Under the pieces are notes generated by a model. It did not search any database, was not told the DNA's origin, and worked only from the letters and a program-made list of their open reading frames with translations. A stretch of 64,000 nucleotides of DNA. It comes from Diphasiastrum complanatum (Eukaryota; Streptophyta; Lycopodiopsida; Lycopodiales; Lycopodiaceae). Below, piece after piece: positions 46,907 through 58,565 of the stretch (positions within the stretch are counted from its first letter, which is position 1; the number at the start of each line of letters is the position of its first letter). The stretch is taken from positions 13,946,900 through 14,010,899 of the forward strand of contig CM055107.1 of the NCBI GenBank assembly GCA_029204225.1, in the 5' to 3' direction. A program made the position numbers and the translations under genes.

Positions 46907-47584
46907 TGTGAAGAATTGAAAAAGATTATCTATGTTAGATATAGGGGTCTTATGTTTTTTATATCAAGCATCTAGGTGTAGGATGTTGATAGGAACGAAT
47001 TTGGCATAGATGGCAAATTATGCATTTCCACTTGTAATGCCACTATTGAGCCAAAATAGAGTAAGAGGCTAAACTCGTGCCAATTAGAGTGTAGACAAGT
47101 GTAATGCTTTTGTTTGATGAATTCTAAGAGGTCCAATAGGATTTAGAGGTGGAACCATGTGAGGTCCAATAGGAATTTGAGGTGTGCTTGAATATAGTCC
47201 AATAGAATTAAGAGTGCATGGATTAATGGTCCAATAGGATTAAGAGGTGACAAAGTATGGTCCAATCATAGTTAAGCATAGTGGTAGCTCGTGGATCTCC
47301 TAGTATCATTGTACTCCTCATTTTGGATCTAATTGATTTGGTGATTGTGTGGATTTTGAGTGTCATTGGATTAGAGCAGCTTGTTTTTACTTAAAATAAT
47401 TTTTTAATACTTCCGACACGTGTGAGTGAGAGTTGGAAGTGATTGAATGCATGTAGTAGTGTGTTTTTGCCATAGAATCAAAGATAGATCTTGAATCTCA
47501 ATCTAGTCTTGATCTTGGTGCATCTACACACCTTAGGAGATCACAAGTATATGTTGTGGACAATCCACACATGTGAAATCAACA
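46907..47584 (+). repeat. 5' LTR of E
   Basis: 678 bp, TGTGAAGAATTG...AAATCAACA. Its last 206 bp (47379-47584) match 50320-50525. Confidence 0.92.
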
Positions 47585-47596
47585 TCGTATCAGAGC
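47585..47596 (+). other. Primer binding site of E
   Basis: TCGTATCAGAGC, one base off the initiator-Met tRNA complement, abutting the LTR. The same variant occurs in A1. Confidence 0.87.
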
Positions 47597-48298
47597 CTAC
47601 CTAAGGTTACCATGGATTTTGATCCATTTAAGTGAAAACTATTCATCAATCTTGAGCTAGAAATTGTCAAGGTCCATTTTCCTAGCTATCTTGTTCAATT
47701 TTGGATCAAAAGAGATCAAAAGGACATTGATTGGGTCTGACCTAGTATTGTAAGGAATCAGGTGCTCAGACACGTGTGAGGAACATCCAATTTCAGTTTG
47801 GAAGTTCTCCTCATGCTTGATCCATTTATTTTGCTTGATAGCTTGTTTTGAAGCTATTTTTGTCTAGTTTTTGATGCAATCAGTTTCATTCCATTTGGTT
47901 GACTTGGGTGGACACATTTCGTTTGGTCAAGAGATTGCTTGGTTGATCCAAAATCATAGTTGTATGCTTACCAATCTCATCTATATGTGATCTAGGCACT
48001 GTTTTGAGATCTTAGCCATTTTGGTTCATGCAATATCATTGTATTTGAGTAAAATTTGGTTTCTTAATGTACTTCACACGTGATAAGAGTGTTTGATCCT
48101 AACTTTTCCCATACTCCATCATTTGATGTGAAATAGATCTTGTTTTAGAGAGATTTGTGTAGCTAGTGAGAATCAATTCACAAATAGTTGCAAGATCTTT
48201 CATAGGAGGAGATAGTACTCTATTATTGGATCCTATTGAGAGTGTGTAGCAACATTTATTATTCACCATTTGAGTTTTCTTCACTTCAAATTTCTTCA
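47597..48298 (+). other. Leader of E
   Basis: Untranslated sequence between primer site and gag; no ORF of note. Confidence 0.7.
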
Positions 48299-49166
48299 AT
48301 GGGTTCATCCTTGTTGGAACCAAGTGAAAGATTGTCCACTTCAAACTATTCAATTTGGAAAATGAGGCCATCTCGTTCCTTCAAGACGTGATGGACATAG
48401 TTCTTGGCTTGAAGAAGAACCACAAGTTCTTCAAGAGGTTCAAAAATACAAAAAGAAAGCTAGGATGGCTCTCCACTACATTAAGATGAATGTCTCTAAT
48501 GAGATATTGAGGGAGATAGGTACTTGTACAACAGCCAAAGAAGCCTGGGATTGTCTCAAGACTATCTATGAGGCTAAGAATACCTCTAGGCTTCTCACTC
48601 TTAGGAATCAAATCTTTCAAAGTAGCCAAAAGAGTGATGAGAGTGCATCTAGTTATGTTTTGAGAGTAAAAGATATTCATATAGAACTTGCTTGTATTGG
48701 TGATTCCATCAATCAAAATGAGCTAGTTCAAGTCATTCTCAATGGCTTGAGAAGTGAATTTGATAATTTTGTCCAATCCTATGCCATTAAGGAGGAGCTA
48801 CCAAGTTTGGAGGCTCTCCAAAGTGTGCTAATTTCAAAATAATCAAGACAAGAGTACAAGCTCTCTCTCACTCATAATGATGGCAAATCTCTCTTTGCCA
48901 AGGATAAGCAGAAAGGGAGGAGCAAGAACCAACATCAACAATCCTCAAGCAAGGACAAAGTCAAATCCAAAGACAAAGATGAGGAGGAAGATGATTCTTC
49001 TAATGCTTCATCATCCAAGCTCAAGAAGAAGAAGATCAAGTGCTTTTATTGTGGCAAGAAAGGCCATTATGCCACCAATTGCTTCAAGAAGAAGAATCAA
49101 CTCAAGCAAGCCAACATTACCAATGAGAAGGAAGACACTATTGCAAGTGATGGAGAGGGATCTCTT
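48299..49166 (+). pseudogene. gag: Copia gag (E)
   Basis: ATG at 48299 (MGSSLLEPSERLSTSNYSIW). A frameshift around 48360-48460, then an open frame with ALHYIKMNVSNEIL and LVQVILNGLRSEFDN to a stop at 48842; frame changes follow, and the zinc knuckle CFYCGKKGHYATNC (about 49042-49083) fits C-x2-C-x4-H-x4-C. Capsid and RNA binding in the family; not functional here. Confidence 0.86.
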
Positions 49167-50319
49167 ATGGTCTCTAGTTTCTCATCTACTCCTTTCAAGA
49201 AGGACGGCCTATGGTATATTGATAGTGGAGCCTCTTCACATATGTGTAGATCCAAGGACTCTTTCTCTTCTATTGCACCTTATGATGGAGTCAAGAAATC
49301 AATATACACTGCAAATGATTTTGAATGTCCTATTGAAGGCATAGGGAACATTCCCTTGAAGCTTGCATCCTCTAGAGTTCTTTCTCTCTCTAAAGTTCTT
49401 TATGTACCTAATCTTACTAAAAATCTTATTAGTGTTGGCCAATTGTTTGATAATGGCCTTGATGTAAAATTCAATGTCGATACTTGCACTATCAAGAAGA
49501 ATGATGAGATACTTGCATTAGGATCTAGATTTGGAGGCATCTATAAACTAGATCCAAATGAGTATGTGAATGCTTGTAATGTTGCTCTTGTGAACAAGCT
49601 CTATGGAGGAGTTATGGCATAGGAGGTTGGGACATCCCAACTACAAATCCATGTTGTCTATGATCAAAGAAGCCAAAGCTATTGGCTTGCCAAAGTCATT
49701 CTCCAAGAAGATCAAGCCTTGTGAGGCTTGTGCTATTGCTAAATCTCACAAAGAGCCATTTACAAGATCTTCTATCAATAGCAAGCATCCTTTGGAGTTA
49801 ATCCACTCGGATGTGCATTTCTCATCAACTACAAGCAAGGGAGGAGCCACTGGTTTTGTTACTTTCATTGGTGATTTCACAAGATTCACTTGGATATATC
49901 TTCTTGCTTCTAAATCTATGGTGTTTGATCATTTCCTTATTTTCAAAGCTTATGTAGAGAAGCAATTCTCATTCAAGATTAAAGCTCTTAGAAGTGATGG
50001 AGGTGGTGAATATATCTCCAATAAATTTCATGATTTTTGTGAGCTTGAAGGCATCAAAAGAGAGTTCTCTTGTGCCTACTCTCCATCTCAAAATGGAGTG
50101 GCCGAGAGAAAGAATAGATCTCTATGTGAATGTGCAAAATCTATGAGAATTGAGGCATCTTTGCCCAAAGATTTGGGGAGAAGCCATTAATTGTGCAAAT
50201 TATCTTTGCATTAGGCTCCCACATATAGCTCTTGGAGAAAAGTCACCATATGAAATCTTATATTTGAAGAAGTCTAAGGTTGATCATGCAAAGGGATCAT
50301 GGTTGGATACTCATACCAT
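49167..50319 (+). pseudogene. pol: Copia protease and integrase, truncated (E)
   Basis: Protease WYIDSGASSHMC (about 49209-49245), pre-integrase LWHRRLGHPNYKS with CEACAIAKSH, and integrase core with LELIHSDVHF and LRSDGGGEYISNKF, followed by SPSQNGVAERKNRSLCECAK. A frame change near 49610 (RLGHPN is read from an ORF starting 49603) and another near 50175. It ends at 50319 in WLDTHTM, where the truncated 3' LTR starts. Confidence 0.87.
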
Positions 50320-50525
50320 GCTTGTTTTTACTTAGAATAATTTTTTAATACTTCCCACACGTGTGAGTGAGAGTTGGAAGTGATTGAATGCATGTAGTAC
50401 TGTGTTTTTGCCATAGAATCAAAGATAGATCTTGAATCTCAATCTAGTGTTGATCTTGGTGCATCTACACACCTTAGGAGATCACAAGTACATGTTGTGG
50501 ACAATCCACACGTGTAAAATCAACA
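50320..50525 (+). repeat. Truncated 3' LTR of E
   Basis: 206 bp, the terminal part of the LTR, few differences from 47379-47584. Confidence 0.93.
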
Positions 50526-50530
50526 CTTCG

Positions 50531-50613
50531 TGGGTACAAAGCAGTTGCTTAGGAAATGGGCAGCTTCATCCACCAAATCTTTATTTGTCGCAACCAGCTT
50601 TCCATCTATAGTG
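50531..50613 (-). pseudogene. ORF X copy 2, remainder
   Basis: Minus strand IDGKLVATNKDLVDEAAHFL, aligning with DGKMISTNKDSVDEAAHFL in copy 1 (about 19520-19580). It stops near 50613 beside gypsy gag sequence. Confidence 0.7.
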
Positions 50614-50639
50614 GGTTTCTATCATATTCTTGTGTTCGC

Positions 50640-52044
50640 CTACTAAGTCACCAGTAGTGCATGCACCGAGAGAATTGAAGGGATCTCACTAACATATTCT
50701 CCGACATCGAATTCCTCCATATCTATGAGCAAACCTGCGAAATTTACTACGAGCGGACACCAATAGAAAAATTGATGTTGTTCCCGATGTCTCTGATAGT
50801 AGTGGCACAAGATTGGTTCTTCAACCTATTGGAAGAAGAGAAAACCACTTGGGAAGCGGTTAAGGCAGCTCTCATCACGCACTTTAAACCAAGAAGATTC
50901 CTAAAAGATCCGTTTCTCCTTCTGAGCAAAGTGAAGATGGGAAAAGAGAAAGGGTCAGGGACTATATCGAACAGGTCAAACATCTAAAATCTAAGTGCAA
51001 TGCAACCCTAACTCCCAATCATGCGGTCCCTCGTGGGTTTTCCACATAGTATCAGAAGAAAACTTAAATAATGGGAGCAGTACGCTACATTGCAGGAAGC
51101 CATGGAAGATGCCATCAGGGAGGAAGATGAGGGCTCAGACGAGGAATCTTATTTGACCACCCACACTCCAACTCCTTCAGTAGCATCTTCATCTAGCGCA
51201 TCCAACATATCCATAGAACTGTTGATGGAGCAAATGACAAAGCTACACAAACAACAGATGGAACAACTAATAGCTCAGTTTGAACAGAAACTGAAGGCCT
51301 TACAGGGAGTTGTAGCACCAATTCCCAATCCATCAAAATAGAACCAGCTGCAATATCCCCACCGAGAAAATCTATGGTGCTCAGTTTGCACTCAAAATCA
51401 TATAGCCAACGAGTGTTCGCTACTAAAGCAAAACCTAAGGGTGACATAAAGATTTTGCCATCTGTGCAAAGCATCATTGCATGAGATGGCATTTTGCCCA
51501 TTTAACCCCCGGATCATACAACAGAAGAGGGGTCCTTATCAGAAGAAGTCAAAGCTTGAGAGCACCTTGATCACAAGGATGCTTCTGACCAAGCCCTTTA
51601 CCGGTGCACCAAACAATCAACAGTGCATGGCCTTATCTGCACCACCAGGGCCATCTAACAACCAAGTGGCTCATGTAAATTTAATAGCAATGGAACAAGA
51701 AGTACTAGCAACACCTCAACCTGAGCAACATCAATGGTATGAGCCAAATGATTTGTTTGTGGATCTAGCCATTAATAAATATTATGTGACCTATGTAGCT
51801 CAACCTCAGCGTCAAGGTGGTAGAAACTACGGTTGCTACGGATGCGGTGAAGGCCATTGAATTGCATAATGTCCTTACAAGGGACAATACACATCCTTCT
51901 GTCGAGAATGCGGATATGAACACTGCTATAAAAATTTTCCATTAAGACTTGAAATGAGTGCACTCTTGAATCTAATCACAATATACCTTATAGCAGTCCC
52001 AGAAGGGATGCCACTAGAAAAACAACATTTTCATGTCCCAGTGC
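50640..52044 (+). pseudogene. gag: Gypsy gag fragment
   Basis: Plus strand. The retrotransposon-gag core VAQDWFFNLLEEEKTTWEAV and ALITHFKPR (about 50805-50900), then stops, an acidic/Ser-rich linker, a long Gln-rich helix (MEQMTKLHKQQMEQLIAQF), a first zinc finger WCSVCTQNHIANEC (about 51366-51410) and a second, degenerate NYGCYGCGEGH near 51827-51860. Several stops and frame changes. It ends at copia G's LTR. Confidence 0.78.
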
Positions 52045-52797
52045 TATTGGATTTATTTCCTCTACTCTCCTAGATCCCATTTTAGTCTGCCTCCATTCAT
52101 GCTGCATATTTACTCATGTTGTCGTGCAATTTGCATATTAACATGCAAATTCACACAGGCGAAGACAAGACGAAGGAATCACAACACTGTGTTTTTGCAC
52201 GTGTTCAGGTGACAACCAACGTTCACCTCAACAAAGCCTGATGTCGTGTCCTTTTCATGCTCACCCCATGCAGCTGGGCTAACAGACTGGACAACGACTG
52301 CAGCCACCCATGATATCCTACAGACAGCACATCCACCCTATACTTTCTTCATCTTCACACCTGTAATATGATATGTATATATATTGAATATCATTTGCGT
52401 ATTTAGTAGATGAGACGTCTTGTCTTTCGCAAATCTTTTACGACTAATTATCAGTCGAGCACAGTCTAGCTCTTCGCGAATCATTTGCGACACATAATTT
52501 GTCTGCTATTTGTGATAAATTATTCTTCTGGCACTTCATTTATTAAGGTTTGGCTGCGTAATCAAGAATGATCGTGATTTCCATCACTAACATTCTGCTC
52601 ATTCTAATAGGCGTAGTCATGCTTACGGAGAGAGTCATATAGCTCATTCCGTTGCACACGAACACTTTCTGTTCGAGTTCATTTCTCGTTCATGTTTCGT
52701 TTCTCGTTCGTGTTCGTCTTACCCCTTTTTGAGCTAATTTTTTGTTTCTCACATATGACACCTTACTCCCTCTCATCTTTTCTCCCTCTCTCCAACA
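52045..52797 (+). repeat. 5' LTR of G
   Basis: 753 bp, starts TATTGGATTT (the 3' copy has TGTTGGATTT) and ends TCTCCAACA. It contains repeats of TTCGTGTTCG-type sequence before the end. Confidence 0.88.
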
Positions 52798-52809
52798 TGG
52801 TATCAGAGC
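52798..52809 (+). other. Primer binding site of G
   Basis: TGGTATCAGAGC, exact, abutting the LTR. Confidence 0.94.
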
Positions 52810-52952
52810 TACTTTCATAGCTTGATAAGCTTCCACAGTACAAGACTCTACTAGCCGATAGAGTAATTGTTTTCTTGTTCTATATTTCTAGTATCATATT
52901 TTCATACTTAGGTCACTGATATTTCTCCTATCATTTAGACTAATTCTTCCAC

Positions 52953-53850
52953 ATGGATTCCCAAGGAAAAGCCAGTCCTATTATGGACAAGCTTGATGGA
53001 GCCAATTACCATCTATGGAAATTTACTAATGGCTAAAGAATTGTATGACGTTGTTACAGGTGCAGAAGGGAAACCCGATGCAGACGACGCAGCAATTGCC
53101 AGATGGAAGCTAAAGGATGGAAAGGCTTTTGCATTGATCATCCTCAACATAACGGATACCCAGATCGGCCAAGTATCTGAGGCTCAGACATCAGAAAAAG
53201 TATGAGACATCTTGAGCACACTATACGAAGTGCAAGATATAGCTTCCAAGCTACATCTCAGGAAGAAATTCTACTCCCTCAAGATGACGAATGGTGATTC
53301 TCTGCAGAATCACATTAATCAATTCAAGAACCTGCTAAGACAAATGGCCGCTGTCGGATCTATCATAGACGATCAAGATGTAGTGATGCAACTGCTTATA
53401 AGCTTGCCAAGCTCTTATGACAACTGGGTGATGATCATCACGACTCATCCAGAATTGACTCTTTCGAGAGTCATTACTATGTTGTTGCAGGAAGACACGC
53501 GGAGGAATGAAGCCTCAAGTTCCTCAGCTGATTCTCATGTCTTGTACACCAACAAGAGCATGACAAAGCAGAAGAAGAAGAAAGGCCCAAAGCAATCAAA
53601 GCCAGACCAGAAACCAGCTCAACACAAGAAACAATCGAATCCGTAGACAAAGAAGAAGTTGTTCTGGAAATACTGCAAGCGAAACAACCATGAAATACAA
53701 GAGTGTCGGATACCTCAAGTGAAGAACAACAGCAAGGGGCAGTCAAATCAAGTGGCAAATGCAATTGCAGAAGCTCCACAACCTATTCAAGAAGCGGATA
53801 ATGATGCGTTCATGACTAGCCATCAAGGAGCATCTGGCGACAGTTCTTGA
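52953..53850 (+). pseudogene. gag: Copia gag (G)
   Basis: ATG at 52953 with KLDGANYHLWKF; a frame change near 53020 and a stop at 53203. The core SKLHLRKKFYSLKM, then SLPSSYDNWV, is open in 53212-53646. The zinc knuckle is degenerate: FWKYCKRNNHEIQEC (about 53659-53705), with the first Cys changed to Trp. Confidence 0.85.
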
Positions 53851-54480
53851 TTCCTGAATTCCGGAGCCACTCAGCATATGACTAGTCTTATAATTGGCTA
53901 TTTCGAGTCCTATACCCCTCACATTACCCAAAAATGTGTTCACCTTGGTGACAATAGCACACAAGCTATTAAAGGTGAAGGCACTTTAAGATTAAGCTTT
54001 GCTAATGATCCATCTAAGCTACTCTCCAAAGTCCTTTATGTACCAAATTTATCTACAAATCTGCTCTCTATAAGCAGAATCACAAATCTAGGACACAGAG
54101 TAGAATTCGAATGTGATCAGTGTAAAGTGGTTGATAGGACAAGCAAGATTCTAGCACTCGAAAAGAGGCATGGATACTTGTACAAATTATGTCATTGTTT
54201 TTTTGCCTCTAGTCGAGTTCTCAGTACTTCTATTCATTCAAATAAAGGTTTACTTTGGCATTATAGACTTGGTCATTTAAATCATGATGTTGTACAATGA
54301 ATGTCTAGACAATCTATTGTTTTTTATCTCGACTATCCTCGCAAAAAAGCTGAGTTACCTGTCTGTCAAGACTGTCTAGTTGGTAAGCGGACTAGGAAAC
54401 CATTTAAATCAAGCCATCAGCATATTGCTAGAGGATTGCTAGATGTTGTAAATTCAAATATTTGTGGCCCTTTGCTGAAG
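53851..54480 (+). pseudogene. pol: Copia protease and pre-integrase (G)
   Basis: Protease site reads LNSGATQHMTS: the catalytic Asp of DSGA is Asn. Then VLYVPNLSTNLLSISR, the zinc finger WHYRLGHLNHD...CQDCLVGKRTRKPF and VVNSNICGPL, where the first integrase Asp is again Asn. A stop at 54298-54300. The K-LTR fragment interrupts it at 54480. Confidence 0.84.
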
Positions 54481-54774
54481 GATATAGGCAGGAGGACTGC
54501 ATGAAGAGGTGTGATCTATTTATAGTTGAACTGCATGGGGGTTGCATTGTTTCATGCACATGACTCTACTCTCTATATAATGAGGTGGGGATTCTCCTGT
54601 CGACATATTGGGTTTAGGTCACCAGTTTCTCTCTTCTCCTCTTGCTTCACATGGCATGGCTTGGGGGCTAGATCCAGTTTTGATCTAGGTTTGGTTGGGC
54701 GGTTTGGCTCCATAGTCTTTTCTATTGTGTTCCCCTATCCTCATCTTAGGGGTAAATCCTTTGGGGTCACTACA
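54481..54774 (+). repeat. K-type LTR fragment inside G
   Basis: About 294 bp, the 3' part of an LTR related to K1 in the opposite orientation to K1. It includes TCTATATAATGAGG and GGCATGGCTTGGGGGCTAGATCC-like sequence, ending GGTCACTACA. The LTR start is missing. Confidence 0.82.
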
Positions 54775-55739
54775 AAGGCCCTCTCAGGAAGAACACCCTA
54801 TGAGGTGCGGACAGGCTCAAAGCCTTCATTGAAGAACCTTCAAGTATTTGGATGCATTGCCTATGCGCAGATCCGAAAAGAGACGAGAAATAAATTTGAC
54901 TTCCAAGGACTCAAGACAATCTTCATAGAATATACTTCATCTGACAACACTTACAAGCTATACAATCCCACTACCCAGTAGATATTATTCAGTTGGGATA
55001 CAATCTTTATCAAGGATCTGTTCATCAACTTCAAAGGAAAAGGCATTGTTCCAAGTGAACCTTCAATGCCTTCCATTGACATGACTATTCGAGCCACTGG
55101 CTCAAGCATGCCTATAGTTGATCAACTACCCGACAACGAGTCAGATGAAGATGTTGTTGCTAATCATCAGCGACAAATCCAAGGATTGAATCATCAGCCG
55201 ACACTTCCTCCAAGAAGATTAAGCCGAGTGCGCACACAACCCAGAAGGTATACTCCTGAGTCCACCTGTCTTTTAATACTGGAACCTACATAGTCGATGA
55301 GGCACTTAGTCAACCAGACTCCGATCTTTGGAGAGAAGCAATGGACAGAGAGTATCCCTCTCTGATCAAGAACCAGACATGGTCACTAGTTGAAGCTCAT
55401 GTTGGCTGCAATCTCATCAATTGCAAATGGGTCTTCAAGATCAAATACAATACCAATGGAGCGATTGATCAAAGGAAGACAAGACTAGTAGCACAAGGAT
55501 TCGCTCAGATTTTTCTAACATTAACTTCAATGAGACTTTCAGTCCAGCACTCTAGGAGTAAGCACATTGAGATCCAATATCACTATGTCAGGGGCAAGAT
55601 TCTCGACAAGAGCTTAACGTACTATCGAATGCAGGACATGGTTGCAGATTTGTTTACCAAGGCATTGAGCTTTGATGCACACAACAAATTTTGTGCACTG
55701 CTTAGTCTGAAGATCAAAGCATTCACAGATCCAGATTAA
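54775..55739 (+). pseudogene. pol: Copia integrase tail, RT start and RNase H end (G)
   Basis: GRTPYEVRTGSKPSLKNLQVFG, then stops at 54979 and near 55292, the linker, RT start NQTWSLVEAHVG and CKWVFKIKYNTNGAIDQRKT. At about 55515-55560 the RT jumps to the RNase H end SKHIEIQYHYVR and VADLFTKALS, so about 1.7 kb of RT/RNase H is deleted. Confidence 0.85.
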
Positions 55740-55746
55740 GGGGGGA
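55738..55746 (+). other. Polypurine tract of G
   Basis: AAGGGGGGA directly before the 3' LTR (TGTTGGATTT at 55747); the pol stop TAA overlaps its start. Confidence 0.85.
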
Positions 55747-55835
55747 TGTTGGATTTATCTCCTCTACTCTCCTAAATCCCATGTTAATCTAGTTCCATTC
55801 ATTGTTACATATTTACTTACATTGTTGCACAACTG
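55747..55835 (+). repeat. Truncated 3' LTR of G
   Basis: About 89 bp matching the start of 52045-52797, then a switch to H LTR sequence. Confidence 0.85.
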
Positions 55836-55945
55836 GTCCTATAAAGTAGGAATCACTACCAAATAGACTTGACCCAATTTTTAGACTTGATCTAGCCTAG
55901 TCTAGAATTGGTTTCTCACGTGGCTCCCTGGCCTCACACATGTGG
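55836..55945 (-). repeat. LTR of H, inner part
   Basis: Joined with 62299-62367 once A2 is removed. The minus strand continues ...GTGGGTCCC-CACATGTGTGAGGCC. It is cut at 55836 by the G junction. Confidence 0.6.
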
Positions 55946-56601
55946 TGTGAAAATTGTCAACATTTCCTAGCTAGTTTGAGGCCTAAATTGGCTAAAATTG
56001 TAAATAGTTTTGGTTCTGGAGTTTCACACGTGTGAACCAGGCCACAATGTTTTTATTTACTGTATTTTTTTCAGTATGATGAAGTGTCAAACTTCATACC
56101 CTTCAAAATGAGACCATTTTGATGTATTTTGGTCATATAAGCCATTTTTAGCTATTTTTCCTATATAGGGAATATCTAGGGTCAAGTACCTTCTAGAGAG
56201 AGGAGAGAGAGTCATCTTCCTCATCCATAAATAGTAGGGAAGTCGTGGAGAACAGGTTGGAGAAACCTTTTGTATGCTTCATTGAGATCAATAGATCATT
56301 GTCATTGTTTCTTCCTCCATTGAGAGCATTGTTGTGTGTATTGTCTTCAAGCTATTGTGTATGATCTTAGGTGCTTTCCAAAAGTGGTAGGCTGATGTAT
56401 TATGGACTGTATAATGCTATTTTGGGCCGCACTTGATGTTTATGGAAGTTTCCATTTGTGATAAATGCTTTTTGATCAAGTTCTTTGCATTCTAGGTAGC
56501 ATAGAATGTGTTGCCAATTCCTAGCTTATGTAGTTTGGAGTGCAAGCATTCAAGCCAATGATCTTGGAGTTTAGATCCACTTAGGATCTGTATTTTTCAC
56601 A
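55946..56601 (+). repeat. 5' LTR of A2
   Basis: 656 bp. TATA-like CCTATATAGGG at 56160-56170 followed by an AGAGAGGAGAGAGAG tract. It drives the element's transcription by host RNA polymerase II. Confidence 0.97.
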
Positions 56602-56613
56602 TGGTATCAGAGC
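56602..56613 (+). other. Primer binding site of A2
   Basis: TGGTATCAGAGC, exact complement of the initiator-Met tRNA 3' end, abutting the LTR. Confidence 0.95.
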
Positions 56614-57773
56614 TGGTTGGCTTCTATTTACAGTAAGTATTCCATTTTTGGTGATATTTGGATGTTTGATCAAGTTCTAGCATGATTTTGCATTGCTTTG
56701 TTGATCAAATCTTACTAACCTTTGTTTTGTGAGTTGAACTTGTGGATCAAAAGCATATTTCAGGTCTATTGAAGATCAGAGGCTGAAAAGAAACTATTTT
56801 GGATCAGATCATAACACCTAATCATTTGTGATTGTGAGGCTTGTGCATATTCAATACTAACAATGTTCTTTTCAATCCTATTGTTGACAATCTCCATTCT
56901 TGGATGAACACTCTCCTTAAGTGGATGAAACTTCTCCTTAAGTGGATGACAAATGCTCTTTTGAGTGAGTTGTAATTCTCCTAAAGGCTGAGCAAAGCTC
57001 CCATTTGGATGAAAGATCCCCTTTTTTGGGTGAACATATTGTAAGCTCCATTGTGAAGAGCATATTGTAAAGATTGTCATCAATTTTGGCATAAATTTTG
57101 ATGTACTTTGTTGAGCATGTAAGTAACTCTCCTTATGTAATTTGATTGGAGCATTTGCTGGAAGGTGTTAACCATTATGCAAGTGTGTTTTCAGGTTCTT
57201 AACAGGTTGAGGAACATTCTCATGTGAAGTGATCTTAGATCTACATCTAAACACCAAGATTTGACAAGATAGTGAAGCTAGTCTTGTGATTCACTAAGTG
57301 TGCTCATTCATTCACCTCTAAATCTTGTATTTATCACTTGCTGGAGTTTATAAACTTTTAGAAGTGTGGTTTACATGTGGTTTTACAGGTTGAATCAATA
57401 TCTTAGTGTGTTGATCATATGTTGATCAAGTTTGTTCATTACTAGGTAATCTTGGCATCCTAGTTTTGGGTATTTTCTAAGAATGCAAGTAACTCTTCAC
57501 ACCATAACTTGATTTGGTCACTTGCTGGAAAGTTTGAGAGCTTAAGCAAGAGTGTGTTCAGGTTGGTTTGATTTTGTAATCCATTCTTAGTGTGTGCAAA
57601 GTGTTGCATGTGTTTCAATCTTCCTTTCTATGCTTGGAAACCATCTAGGTTCAAGATAGAAGTGTTTTAGGGTCCTAAATCTTCATAGATCTCTTTATCT
57701 ATCATTTGTTGAGAGAAAAGTGAGTGCTAAGTGCTTTAGGACAGAACCTAAAAGTTGAAGAAACATTAGAATC
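56614..57773 (+). other. Leader of A2
   Basis: 1.16 kb untranslated leader shared with A1. It has short imperfect direct repeats of GTGGATGA..CTCTCCTTAA around 56895-56960. No ORF of interest on the plus strand. Confidence 0.85.
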
Positions 57774-58565
57774 ATGGCTTCCAATGGTGGGATCATGCTA
57801 GAGTCTAGTGAAAGGTTGAGTTCATCAAACTACTCTACTTGGAAAGTGAGGATGGAGTCCTTACTTGAGTTGAATGAACTCATGGACATAGTTGCAGAAA
57901 TTGAAGAGAGACCTCTCACACTTCAAGAGCAACAAAGGTTTGATAAGAAGGCCAAAAGGGCTCTTCATATCATTAAAATGAATGTTACAAATGAACTTCT
58001 CAAGGAAGTTGGAAAGTGTCAAAGTGCAAGTGAGGCATGGAATGCCTTAAAGAAGCTCTTTGAATCAAAGTCCACATCTAGGGTATTGACCCTAAGGAGA
58101 CAAATATTTTCTAGTAGGCAAAGAGAGGGTGAAAGTGCTCATGCATTTATCTTGAGAGTTAAGTCCCTAAGTGATGATTTAGCATGCATTGATGAGAACA
58201 TAAAAGATGGTGAAATAGTCCAAGTTATGTTGAATGGTTTGCTAAATGAACATGCTAACCTTGTGCAAAGTTTTGCCATTCAAAGAGTCTTGCCAAGTGT
58301 GGTTGACTTGCAAGAAATCTTATTGGCTGAAGAACATAGGTTGCAATCAAAGCTTGATGGTGCATCCTTGCAAGGTGGAGGTGAAGAGGCTTTCTTCACA
58401 AAAGGCAAATTCAAGGGCAAAGGTAAAGGCAAAGGGAAATGGTCCAAAGGTGGTAACTTTGATCATGATGATCACTCTTCCTCTTCCTCTTCTACTAAGA
58501 ACAATAAGTCAAAGTTCAAGTGCTTTTATTGTGGGATAAAAGGTCATGTGAATCACTTGTTATGA
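57774..58565 (+). CDS. gag: Copia Gag (A2)
   Basis: 263 aa. ATG at 57774 (MASNGGIMLESSERLSSSNY). Capsid core with STWKVRME, ALHIIKMNVTNELL and IVQVMLNGLL, then a Gly/Lys-rich basic stretch (KGKFKGKGKGKGKWSKGG) and a zinc knuckle starting CFYCGIKGH, which ends VNHLL and a stop: the last Cys is missing. Gag forms the particle and binds RNA. In E the knuckle is complete and followed by about 30 residues before protease, so A2 has probably lost that segment by deletion. Pol is in the -1 frame; no canonical slippery heptamer is seen in the overlap. Confidence 0.93.
   Translation: MASNGGIMLESSERLSSSNYSTWKVRMESLLELNELMDIVAEIEERPLTLQEQQRFDKKAKRALHIIKMNVTNELLKEVGKCQSASEAWNALKKLFESKSTSRVLTLRRQIFSSRQREGESAHAFILRVKSLSDDLACIDENIKDGEIVQVMLNGLLNEHANLVQSFAIQRVLPSVVDLQEILLAEEHRLQSKLDGASLQGGGEEAFFTKGKFKGKGKGKGKWSKGGNFDHDDHSSSSSSTKNNKSKFKCFYCGIKGHVNHLL

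Larger units (their letters stand above)
46907..50525 (+). mobile_element. Copia element E, internally deleted, with TSD
   Basis: 5' LTR 46907-47584, primer site, gag, protease, integrase, then directly the last 206 bp of the 3' LTR. Target duplication CTTCG at 46902-46906 and 50526-50530, and joining the flanks restores ORF X. So a complete element inserted, and a later deletion removed everything from mid-integrase to the middle of the 3' LTR. Confidence 0.93.
52045..55835 (+). mobile_element. Copia element G, deleted and broken
   Basis: 5' LTR, primer site, gag, protease, integrase, short RT, RNase H tail, polypurine tract and the first 89 bp of the 3' LTR. A K-type LTR fragment lies in its integrase. 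The 3' LTR is cut at about 55835 by the LTR of H, so no target duplication can be tested. Confidence 0.88.

Noticed and set aside
58520-58565. Programmed -1 frameshift between gag and pol of A2
   Set aside because: No X_XXY_YYZ heptamer in the gag frame in the overlap, and the missing fourth Cys and linker point to a deletion instead.
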